From an uncultured beta proteobacterium (GTDB taxonomy: Bacteria; Pseudomonadota; Gammaproteobacteria; Burkholderiales; Burkholderiaceae_E): a DNA stretch of 37,654 nt. Within the stretch, counting starts at the first letter, position 1. Each line of letters begins with the position of its first letter. A program made the translations under genes and the position numbers. The stretch covers positions 1-37,654 of the forward strand of contig CAIZNI010000061.1 of assembly GCA_903934295.1 (NCBI GenBank), read 5' to 3'. The notes under the pieces were generated by a model. That model saw only the letters and a list, made by a program, of their open reading frames with translations. It did no database searches and was not told where the DNA came from. Below are positions 17,525-24,379 of this stretch, piece after piece.

Positions 17525-18409
17525 ATGGCTGTTGCGTATTTCCGTTCCCTGACGCCTGCCGCGCGAGCCATGATCTGGGCGATCACCGCCGGCATCGTGT
17601 TCTCGCTGCTCAACACCCAGATGCGGGTGCTGACGCTGCAGATCGACCCTTTTCAGACTCAGTTCCTGCGTTATCTCGCCGGACTGGTGGTCCTGTTGCC
17701 GCTCGTCTTTCGCGCAGGGCTGATGGCGTTTCGCCCCAATGGCCTGAGCGGCCAGCTGTGGCGCGGGGTGGTGCACACCGGGGGTCTGCTCTTCTGGTTC
17801 GCGGCGCTGCCCCATCTGCCGATCGCCGACACCACCGCCATCGGTTTCACTACGCCCATCTTCATCATGATCGGCGCCGCGGTGGTGCTGCGCGAGCCGG
17901 TGGTGGTGGCGCGCTGGATCGCCGCGCTGGTCGGTTTTGCCGGCGTGATGATCGTGGTCTATCCGACGCTGTCGGCGGTCGGCGGCATCTGGAGCCTGGC
18001 GATGCTGGCGTCCTCGCCGCTGTTCGCCGCGTCCTTCCTGATCACCAAGGCGCTGACCCGGCGCGACTCCTCGGTGGTGATCGTGGTCTGGCAATCGCTC
18101 ACCGTGTCGCTGTTCACGCTGCCGTTCGCGCTCATCCACTGGCAGTGGCCGACCCCGGTGCAGTGGGCGCTCTTCCTGGTCTGCGGCGCCCTGGGCAGCG
18201 CCGGCCACTGGGCGCTCACCAACGCCTACCGGCTGGCCGACATCTCGGCGACCCAGGGAGTGCGGTTTCTCGACCTGATCTGGGCGGCACTGCTGGGCTT
18301 TCTGGTCTTTGACGACCACCCGAGCGCGACCACCCTGGCGGGCGGTCTGGTGATTTTCGGGGCGACCGTCTGGATCGCCCGGCGCGAGGCGTCGCGCCCG
18401 CCGGCCTGA
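17525..18409 (+). CDS. DMT-superfamily (EamA) transporter
   Basis: A 294-aa inner-membrane protein with about ten hydrophobic segments in two EamA repeats (the first spanning roughly 15-140, the second 150-285). Typical features are FLRYLAGLVVLLPL, PIADTTAIGFTTPIF with the helix-4 pattern, and the second-repeat ISATQGVRFLDLIWAALLGFLVF. Such carriers usually export metabolites or amino acids; the substrate is unknown. ATG 17525 fits the first helix; an in-frame ATG at 17447 would add 26 polar residues. No clear Shine-Dalgarno is seen. Its divergence from the deaminase gene hints at shared regulation but does not prove it. Confidence 0.88.
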   Translation: MAVAYFRSLTPAARAMIWAITAGIVFSLLNTQMRVLTLQIDPFQTQFLRYLAGLVVLLPLVFRAGLMAFRPNGLSGQLWRGVVHTGGLLFWFAALPHLPIADTTAIGFTTPIFIMIGAAVVLREPVVVARWIAALVGFAGVMIVVYPTLSAVGGIWSLAMLASSPLFAASFLITKALTRRDSSVVIVVWQSLTVSLFTLPFALIHWQWPTPVQWALFLVCGALGSAGHWALTNAYRLADISATQGVRFLDLIWAALLGFLVFDDHPSATTLAGGLVIFGATVWIARREASRPPA

Positions 18410-18490
18410 ACAGGCCCCTCGGCGCTTCCCCGCGCGCGCCCCCCGCTCCCCCCGTGACCGCTTCCCCCGCGCTCCCCGCGCGACCGTCCG

Positions 18491-18535
18491 CTTACCGCCC
18501 TTACCAGCGGTTACCGCGCGCTTACCCCGGTTTAC
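18491..18535. promoter_or_regulatory. Phased TTAC repeats resembling a CpxR binding array
   Basis: Five (C/G/T)TTAC elements start at 18491, 18500, 18510, 18521 and 18531, spaced 9-11 bp so that they fall on one face of the helix. The last pair reads CTTAC-N5-TTTAC. On the other strand that is GTAAA-N5-GTAAG, one mismatch from the E. coli CpxR box GTAAA-N5-GTAAA. The array lies 89 bp upstream of a Spy/CpxP-family gene, the classic Cpx target. CCCCGG-TTTA-CCGGGG (18525-18540) forms a hairpin over the last element. No cpxRA genes are in the window. Confidence 0.55.
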
Positions 18536-18623
18536 CGGGGTTCGGCCCACACTGATTCGCATCGGCCCGCAGAGCCGATGGGGCGTTCGCCCCTCCATCC
18601 GTGTCAGGTCTCAGGAGCCATTC

Positions 18624-19214
18624 ATGAATCGATCGATCCGTCATCCGAAATACCTCGCCGCCGTCGCCACGCTGGCGCTTTGCCTGCCGCTGCTGGTGCA
18701 GGCGCAATCCGCGGCCGGTAGCGCGACGACCGCCGCGCCGTCGGTCTCGCAGCCGGCCGTGCCGCCATACGCCGGCCAGGAAACCCATCAGGGTCACGGC
18801 ATGCACCGTGGCACGCACCACGGCATGCACCACGGCATGCACCACGGCAAGCATGCCCGGGATGAGGGGCATGGCATGGGCGAGGGCATGCACCTGCTGC
18901 GCGGTCTGAAGCTCTCCGCTGCCCAGCGCGACCAGGTGTTCGAACTCATGCACAAGCAGGCGCCCGCGATGCGCGAGCAGGCCAAGGCGATTCGCGCCGC
19001 CAGCGAGGAACTGCGCAGTCTTTCGCTGTCGGGGCAGTTCGATGAGGGCCGCGCCAAGGCGCTCTCCGACGCGCTGGGCGCCGCGATGACCGAGCGGTCG
19101 CTGGCACGGGCCCGAACCGGCAACGCTGTCTTCCAGTTGCTCACCCCCGAGCAGCAGCGCCAGCTGGCCCAGCGGCGGGCCCGCGACGGGCAGCGCTTCC
19201 AGCCGCTGGGCTAG
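18624..19214 (+). CDS. Spy/CpxP-family periplasmic protein with His/Met-rich segment
   Basis: A 196-aa periplasmic protein with a signal peptide at about 1-28 (ending LVQAQS). Residues 55-90 hold 12 His and 5 Met in GMH/HHG repeats, a likely Cu, Ni or Zn binding segment absent from E. coli Spy. From about 95 the helical LTxxQ domain follows, with LSAAQ (97-101) and LTPEQ (173-177). Spy and CpxP are ATP-independent chaperones or envelope stress sensors. AGGAG at 18613-18617 lies 6 bp from the ATG. The gene sits downstream of a CpxR-like repeat array, which supports envelope-stress control. Its TAG shares the CTAG with the stop of the convergent gene. The family call rests on the two LTxxQ-like motifs and length. 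Confidence 0.87.
   Translation: MNRSIRHPKYLAAVATLALCLPLLVQAQSAAGSATTAAPSVSQPAVPPYAGQETHQGHGMHRGTHHGMHHGMHHGKHARDEGHGMGEGMHLLRGLKLSAAQRDQVFELMHKQAPAMREQAKAIRAASEELRSLSLSGQFDEGRAKALSDALGAAMTERSLARARTGNAVFQLLTPEQQRQLAQRRARDGQRFQPLG
18795..18851 (+). repeat. 12-bp tandem repeats encoding the His/Met-rich segment
   Basis: CACCACGGCATG occurs exactly at 18816-18827 and 18828-18839, with an 11/12 copy at 18840-18851. Looser copies (CACGGCATGCAC and CACCGTGGCACG) lie upstream from 18795. Each unit adds His-His-Gly-Met, so slippage would change the number of metal-binding residues by four per event without a frameshift. Confidence 0.85.
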
Positions 19215-19822
19215 CGGCGCAGCAGCGCCTCGCGCACCAGCGGCAGGCTGTCGTTGCCGAAGTGCATGTCGGTGCCGCCCACGAACATCGTGGGCGACCC
19301 GAATCCGCCCCGCCGGATCAGTTCGTCGGTGTTGGCCTTCAGGCGGTCCTTGATCGCCGGCTGCGCGATGGCCGCGAACACCTCGTCGCTGTCCAGGCCG
19401 ACTTCGGCGCAGATCCGCGCCAGCACCGGGTCCTGCGAGATGTCCTCGCCCCGGCCCCAGTAGGCCTCGAACACCGCCCGCGCAAAGCCGGGCATTCGCG
19501 ATCCGTCACCGTCCTGCAGCGCGAGGCAGGCGCGCATCGCCTTGACGCTGTTGACCGGAAACACCGGCGGCGGGAACACGATGGTCAGGCCCGCCAACGC
19601 AGCCCAGTCCTGCATGCTTTTCTTCATGTAGGCGAGCTTGGCCGGCACCGGATTCGCACGCGAGGCGTACACACCCGGATTCACCGCATTGAAGACCCCG
19701 CCCACCAGAATCGGGCGCCAGTCGATGCGCGCGCCCAGCTCAGCGGCCAGCGGCTGCAGGTTGTGAAAGCACAGATAGGTCCAGGGGCTGCTGCAGTCGA
19801 AGAAGCATTCGATGTCGCGCAT
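19211..19822 (-). CDS. 2-hydroxychromene-2-carboxylate isomerase-like (DsbA/kappa-GST fold)
   Basis: A 203-aa thioredoxin-fold protein. The N-terminal IECFFDCSSPWTYL carries the Ser that replaces the nucleophilic Cys in HCCA isomerases and kappa-class GSTs. AYWGRGEDISQDPVL and the C-terminal GGFGSPTMFVGG, with the cis-Pro, are typical of the family. The reference reaction is a glutathione-dependent isomerisation in naphthalene degradation. Many homologues sit in unrelated catabolic clusters, so the substrate is open. It is divergent from an SDR gene (121-bp gap containing a GATAAT at 19911) and convergent with the Spy-like gene, sharing CTAG. Confidence 0.88.
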   Translation of the reverse strand: MRDIECFFDCSSPWTYLCFHNLQPLAAELGARIDWRPILVGGVFNAVNPGVYASRANPVPAKLAYMKKSMQDWAALAGLTIVFPPPVFPVNSVKAMRACLALQDGDGSRMPGFARAVFEAYWGRGEDISQDPVLARICAEVGLDSDEVFAAIAQPAIKDRLKANTDELIRRGGFGSPTMFVGGTDMHFGNDSLPLVREALLRR

Positions 19823-19943
19823 GGGGGCTCCGGTCGTGGGGCGGGGGCTGCGGAACCGGCCGGGGATTGTGCCGAACCGGCAATGGAACGGACCGGTCGG
19901 AGTCCTGGCCGATAATAGCGGCTCTCAACGAATGGAGCTCGAC

Positions 19944-20768
19944 ATGGGACAACTCGACGGACGTGTGGCGATCGTGACCGGCTCGGGCCGGGGCATCGGC
20001 CAGGCGATCGCGCTGCGGCTGGCGCGCGACGGCGCCAAGGTGGTGGTCAACGACCTCGACGAGGCGCCGGCCCGCGAAACCATCGCGCTGATTCAGGCGC
20101 AGGGCGGCCAGGCAGTGGCCTGCAACGGCGATGTCGCGGCCCCCGATTTCGGCACCCGCATCCTGGGGACTGCGGTCGAGGCCTTCGGCGGCTGCCACGT
20201 CATCGTCAACAACGCCGGCTACACCTGGGACAGCGTCATCCAGAAGATGACCGACGAGCAGTGGTACGCCATCATCGATGTGCACCTGACCGCGCCGTTT
20301 CGCATCCTGCGGGCCTTCGCGGATTACCTGCGTCCGGCGGTCGAGGCCGAGCACCGGGAAGGCCTGCGGATCGTGCGCAAGATCGTCAATGTGTCCTCGA
20401 CCTCGGGCGTGAACGGCAATGCGGGGCAGGTCAACTACTCCGCCGGCAAGGCCGGCATCATGGGGATGACCCGCACCCTGGCCAAGGAGTGGGGGCGCTA
20501 CGACGTGACCGTCAATGCGGTCGCGTTCGGCTACATCCAGACCCGTCTGACCACCCCGCTGCGCGAAGGCGAAGGCGGCACCATCGATGTGATGGGCCGT
20601 ACCGTCAAGGTCGGTGTGCAGGCGGGTCGGTTGGCTGCGATGAACCAGATGATTCCGCTGGGGCGCGGCGGTCTGCCCGAAGAAGCAGCCGGCTCCGTCT
20701 ACCTGTTCTGCAGTCCGGACAGCGATTACGTCAGCGGTCAGACCCTGGTCGTGAATGGCGGGGCCTGA
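19944..20768 (+). CDS. SDR family oxidoreductase (FabG-like)
   Basis: A 274-aa classical SDR with all motifs: TGSGRGIG near the N-terminus, VIVNNAG, NVSSTSG with the catalytic Ser, YSAGKAG with catalytic Tyr and Lys, and the C-terminal GQTLVVNGG. The region after the catalytic site is longer than in FabG (PLREGEGGTIDVMGRTVKVG), as in some 3-hydroxyacyl-CoA or steroid dehydrogenases. ATG 19944 has GGAG at 19934-19937; an in-frame ATG at 19932 would overlap that SD. It overlaps the following thioesterase gene by 14 bp, suggesting the two act on the same acyl-CoA-type intermediates. Confidence 0.9.
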   Translation: MGQLDGRVAIVTGSGRGIGQAIALRLARDGAKVVVNDLDEAPARETIALIQAQGGQAVACNGDVAAPDFGTRILGTAVEAFGGCHVIVNNAGYTWDSVIQKMTDEQWYAIIDVHLTAPFRILRAFADYLRPAVEAEHREGLRIVRKIVNVSSTSGVNGNAGQVNYSAGKAGIMGMTRTLAKEWGRYDVTVNAVAFGYIQTRLTTPLREGEGGTIDVMGRTVKVGVQAGRLAAMNQMIPLGRGGLPEEAAGSVYLFCSPDSDYVSGQTLVVNGGA

Positions 20769-21582
20769 TTTGGCGGCCGATCACCCGCTCGACCGGGCGA
20801 TCGCGCTCGTCGCTGCCCGGGCGGACGACCCGCGCTGCCTGAGCGGCGCGACCAGCGAGGACTACTGGAATGCGGTCGGGCCGTTTGGCGGCGTCACCGC
20901 GGCGACCCTGCTCAATGCGGTGCTGCTGCAGCCCGACCGGCTGGGCGTACCGCTGTCGCTCACCGTCAGCTATGCCGGTGCGATCCGCGCCGGCGGGTTC
21001 GAGATCCGGGTTCGCCTGCTGCGTGGTGGCCGCACCACCCAGCACTGGTCGGTCGACCTGGTGCAGGGGCCGGCCGACGAGGTAATGGCCAGTGCCCTGG
21101 TGGCCTGCGTGCTGCGCCGTGACACCTGGGGCGTGCGCGAGGCTCGCCCCCCCGCGGTGGCACCGGCGCCCGAGTCGTTCGGGCCGCGGTCGGGCGAATT
21201 TCCGCGGTGGCTGCGCTGGTATCGCGAGCATCTGGTGCACGGCGAGCTGTACCGGGAGAGTCCGCACAGCGAGACCCTGGCCTGGATCGCCGATGCGCCC
21301 GATCGTGCGCTCGACTACCCGGCGCTGGCGGCGATCTGCGATGCGTTCTTTCCGCGGATCTACCTGCGCCGGCCCCGCCCGGTGCCGATCGCCACCGTTT
21401 CCCTGAATGTGTATTTTCACGCCGGACTGGCGGCGATGGCCGCGCAGGGCGTCCAGCCGGTGCTGGCGCAGGCCAGCGGGCAGGTCTTCAGCGAAGGCTT
21501 CTGCGACCAGGAGGGCCGAATCTGGGGGGCAGGCGAGTCTTTGCTCGCCACCACCCATCAGGTGGTCTGGTACAAGGAGTGA
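20755..21582 (+). CDS. Acyl-CoA thioesterase-like protein (TesB-type double hotdog)
   Basis: A 275-aa protein with the layout of two hotdog domains. The first (about 25-125) includes YWNAVGPFGGVTAATLLNAV, and the second (about 150-270) includes VSLNVYFHAG and ends ESLLATTHQVVWYKE. This pattern matches TesB/thioesterase-superfamily proteins that hydrolyse acyl-CoA esters, although the catalytic residues are not certain from sequence alone. Translation may begin at ATG 20755 inside the SDR gene, or at TTG 20770 just after its stop, where a GGCGGGG precedes. Either way it is coupled to the SDR. It ends 5 bp before a long hairpin. Confidence 0.82.
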   Translation: MAGPDLAADHPLDRAIALVAARADDPRCLSGATSEDYWNAVGPFGGVTAATLLNAVLLQPDRLGVPLSLTVSYAGAIRAGGFEIRVRLLRGGRTTQHWSVDLVQGPADEVMASALVACVLRRDTWGVREARPPAVAPAPESFGPRSGEFPRWLRWYREHLVHGELYRESPHSETLAWIADAPDRALDYPALAAICDAFFPRIYLRRPRPVPIATVSLNVYFHAGLAAMAAQGVQPVLAQASGQVFSEGFCDQEGRIWGAGESLLATTHQVVWYKE

Positions 21583-21587
21583 GGATC

Positions 21588-21615
21588 CCGGGACGGCGCG
21601 CAGGCGTCGTCCCGG
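21588..21615. terminator. 12-bp hairpin between convergent genes (candidate bidirectional terminator)
   Basis: CCGGGACGGCGC (21588-21599) and GCGTCGTCCCGG (21604-21615) pair with one G-U around the tetraloop GCAG. It fills most of the 40-bp gap between the thioesterase and GGDEF-EAL genes. There is no T run on either side, so it would be a weak classic terminator but could block read-through or protect mRNA 3' ends. Confidence 0.6.
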
Positions 21616-21622
21616 CGGTGCA

Positions 21623-23389
21623 TCACTTGCCGGCCAGCATCTCGAAATACATCGCCCGCGAGCTGTCGTGCAGCGCGTGGCGCATCTGGATCCAGCTGAT
21701 CAGTTCGCCCGCCGGCATCGGCTTGGCCAGGAAGAAGCCCTGCAGCTCATGGCAGCCCAGGCTCGAGAGCAGGCGCATCTGGCGCACGTTCTCCACGCCC
21801 TCGGCCACCACCCGCAGGTTCATCCGGCGCGCCAGGTCGATGGTCGAGCGCACGATCGTCTGGCTGCCCTCGTGCTCGACCATGTTCTGCACGAACGCCC
21901 GGTCGATCTTGAGCTCCTGGACCGGCAACTGCTGCAACTGCTTGAGCGTCGCGTAGCCGGTGCCGAAGTCATCGACCGACAGCTTGATGCCCATCTTCGA
22001 GATCTTCTGCAGGGTTTCGAGTGCGGCCTGCGATTCACTGACCACGCCGCTTTCGGTGATCTCCAGGCAAAGGTGCTCGCCCGAGATGTTTTGTGTGCGG
22101 ATGATCTCGGCGATTTCGCCGGCGAAGTCGCGTTCCTGGATGTCGCTGGCGGTGACGTTGATCGCCACGCGCAGGGGCCGGTCCACCTGCGGCAGGCGGG
22201 CGCTGAAGGCCAGGCCTTCGCGCACCACCCAGCGGGTGATCTGGCGCATGAAACCCGTCTGCTCGGCGAACGGCACGAACTCGCCGGGTGGCACCTGGCC
22301 ACGGGTCGGGTGGTTCCAGCGCAGCAGGCCCTCCGCACCGACGATCAGGCCGCTGGCCAGATCGAGCTTGGGCTGGTAGTAGAGCTCGAACTGGTCTTCC
22401 TCGAGGGCCTTGCGCATTTCGCCCAGCATTGACAGGTAGCTGCGGTGCGCGCTCGGATCATTGCCGTCGTAGACCTCGCAGCCGGTGCGCTGGCGCTTGG
22501 CGCGGTACATGGCGGCATCGGCGTGGCGCAGCAGCGAATCCTCGGTTTCACCATGGGTCGGATAGGTCGAAATCCCCATGCTGGCGCTGATGTCGATCAG
22601 CTGGCCGTCCTTGCGCAGCGGTTCGCTGAGCGCGCGCAGGATGCGTCCCGACACCTCGGTGGCCATCGCCTGGGAGCCGTGCAGCAGCAGCACGAATTCG
22701 TCGCCGCCCAGTCGGGCCACCGTGTCGGAGTCGCGAACCGTTTCCTTCAGACGCCGCGCGACTTCCTTGAGCAGCAGGTCGCCGGCGGCGTGGCCCAGCG
22801 TGTCGTTGACGAACTTGAAGCGGTCCAGGTCCAGGATGACGATGCTGAACATCGCCCGCGTGCGCTCGCTCACCCGGATCGTCTGGCGGATGCGGTCGGT
22901 GAGCAGGGTGCGGTTGGGCAGCAGTGTGAGCGGATCGAGCAGTGCGTTCTCACCGATCCGGCGTTCGCGTTCCGCGACCACGCTGGTCAGGCTGTTGATG
23001 CATTGGGCCAGTTCGCCGATCTCATCGGGTTCCTGATCGAGCAGGCGGATGTCGTAGCGACCGGCCTGGACCTCATGGAGGTGGGTGTCGATGGTGGCGA
23101 TCCGGGCCACCATCTGGCGCGACCACAGGCTGATCAGCAGCGTGCTGAAGGCGGCCATCGCGCAGCCCAGAAGCCCCAGCGGCAGGATCGGGTGCAGACC
23201 GGTCCAGTCGAACAGGCTCAGCACGCCGGCGAGCAGGACGCCGACGATGGTCGCCGACAGTCCGATCAGCAGGCTCGATTTGCCCACGAGCGTCAGACGC
23301 CATCTGGGTGCGGTGCCAGTCTGGCCTCGGTAGGTCGTTCCGGCGTGATCGATCTTCGCAGCGGTGCTGGCGGCAGGTGTCGGGTCCAT
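21623..23389 (-). CDS. Membrane GGDEF-EAL protein (c-di-GMP cyclase/phosphodiesterase)
   Basis: A 588-aa inner-membrane signalling protein. Two TM helices (about 38-60 and 66-88) leave almost no periplasmic domain. A HAMP-like linker (about 89-140) precedes a GGDEF domain with an intact active site GGDEF (228-232). The inhibitory I-site RxxD (219-222) lies exactly five residues before it. The EAL domain (about 320-580) keeps LEITES, DDFGTGY, LKIDRAFV, VVAEGVE and ELQGFFLAKPM, but its signature reads EGL (353-355) instead of EAL. The Glu is kept, so both activities remain possible. It is divergent from an SDR gene across 168 bp. Confidence 0.93.
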   Translation of the reverse strand: MDPTPAASTAAKIDHAGTTYRGQTGTAPRWRLTLVGKSSLLIGLSATIVGVLLAGVLSLFDWTGLHPILPLGLLGCAMAAFSTLLISLWSRQMVARIATIDTHLHEVQAGRYDIRLLDQEPDEIGELAQCINSLTSVVAERERRIGENALLDPLTLLPNRTLLTDRIRQTIRVSERTRAMFSIVILDLDRFKFVNDTLGHAAGDLLLKEVARRLKETVRDSDTVARLGGDEFVLLLHGSQAMATEVSGRILRALSEPLRKDGQLIDISASMGISTYPTHGETEDSLLRHADAAMYRAKRQRTGCEVYDGNDPSAHRSYLSMLGEMRKALEEDQFELYYQPKLDLASGLIVGAEGLLRWNHPTRGQVPPGEFVPFAEQTGFMRQITRWVVREGLAFSARLPQVDRPLRVAINVTASDIQERDFAGEIAEIIRTQNISGEHLCLEITESGVVSESQAALETLQKISKMGIKLSVDDFGTGYATLKQLQQLPVQELKIDRAFVQNMVEHEGSQTIVRSTIDLARRMNLRVVAEGVENVRQMRLLSSLGCHELQGFFLAKPMPAGELISWIQMRHALHDSSRAMYFEMLAGK

Positions 23390-23493
23390 GATGCATCTTG
23401 TGCCAGTGGCCCGACCGGGCGGGGTAAGGGCGGATCAAAGGCGCCTTCAGCCCGACGGATGCGGTGCGGATCGGACCGCGAGTGTTGCGCGCA

Positions 23494-23508
23494 GCCCCGT
23501 AACGGGGC
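23494..23508. repeat. Short perfect inverted repeat in a divergent promoter region
   Basis: GCCCCG-TAA-CGGGGC at 23494-23508, 50 bp before the SDR start codon and 105 bp before the GGDEF-EAL start. Position and symmetry suit an operator for a dimeric regulator, or a small mRNA stem. No matching copy was noticed elsewhere. Confidence 0.35.
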
Positions 23509-23557
23509 GATTCCGGGGTAGTGTGGCGGCCATCGACATCGAGGCGGAGGTGACAGG

Positions 23558-24298
23558 ATGCAGGGAGAACTGGATTTCAGCGGTCGAAATGTCCTGGTGG
23601 TGGGCGGGTCGAGCGGCATCGGCAATGGCATCGCGCAGGCCTTCCTGGGCCATGGCGCGCGCGTGCATGTGTGCGGAACCCGGGCCAGTGCGGCCGACTA
23701 CGCCGGCACCGCCGGGTCGGACCTCGCCGGCCTGTCCTACACCCAGCTCGACGTCTCGGACATCGGCGCGATCGAAAGCTGGGTCCCGCCGTTCGAGCGG
23801 CTCGATGTGCTGGTGCTGTCGCAGGGCATGGTCCTGTACGGCCGGCGCGAATACACCAATGCCGGATTCGCCCAGGTGCTCGACGTCAATCTGAACAGCC
23901 TGATGGCCTGCTCGATCAAGTTTCATCCGATGCTCAAGGCGTCGGGCGGTTCGCTGATCATCATCAGCTCGACCGCTGCTTTCCAGTCGACCCGCGGCAA
24001 TCCGGCCTACAACGCGTCGAAGGCGGGCGCGGTCGGGCTGGTTCGCACCCTGGGCGATGCCTGGGCGCGCGACGGTATCCGGGTCAACGGCATCGCGCCC
24101 GGGCTGGTGGCCACCAAGATGACCGAGGTCACCACCGCGAACCCGGAACGTCTGGCGGGCACGCTCAAGGCGATCCCGATGGGCCGCCTGGGCACCCCTC
24201 AGGACATGGCCGGGGTGGCGCTGTTCCTGGCCTCGCCGCTGGCGGCGTATGTGGTCGGTCAGTCGATTCCGGTCGACGGCGGCTTGCTGCTGCCCTGA
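23558..24298 (+). CDS. SDR family oxidoreductase
   Basis: A 246-aa SDR. The cofactor motif is VGGSSGIG (about 15-22). The usual NNAG is replaced by LVLSQGMV (about 82-89). SSTAAF carries the catalytic Ser, YNASKAG the Tyr and Lys, and the C-terminus is GQSIPVDGGLLLP. ATG 23558 follows GGAGGTGACAGG, a strong Shine-Dalgarno. It stands alone between the divergent GGDEF-EAL gene and the convergent M81 gene. The Rossmann call is firm; the altered NNAG motif hints at a diverged subgroup and the substrate is unknown. Confidence 0.9.
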   Translation: MQGELDFSGRNVLVVGGSSGIGNGIAQAFLGHGARVHVCGTRASAADYAGTAGSDLAGLSYTQLDVSDIGAIESWVPPFERLDVLVLSQGMVLYGRREYTNAGFAQVLDVNLNSLMACSIKFHPMLKASGGSLIIISSTAAFQSTRGNPAYNASKAGAVGLVRTLGDAWARDGIRVNGIAPGLVATKMTEVTTANPERLAGTLKAIPMGRLGTPQDMAGVALFLASPLAAYVVGQSIPVDGGLLLP

Positions 24299-24309
24299 AC
24301 GATCGGGTC

Positions 24310-24346
24310 GTCCGGGCGCGGCGCGGTCAGTCCGCTGCGCCCGGAC
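24310..24346. terminator. 14-bp hairpin between convergent genes (candidate bidirectional terminator)
   Basis: GTCCGGGCGC (24310-24319) and GCGCCCGGAC (24337-24346) are perfectly complementary. Four more inner pairs, one of them G-U, leave a 9-nt loop. It sits in the 81-bp gap between the SDR and M81 stop codons. No U tract follows on either strand. Its location and strength match the hairpin at 21588. Confidence 0.62.
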
Positions 24347-24379
24347 CCGGCGCGCGCGACCGGTGCTGCCGGGGCGGTT

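Noticed and set aside
22445-23521. A 358-codon plus-strand frame opposite the GGDEF domain
   Set aside because: Antisense to an intact GGDEF-EAL gene and without family features.
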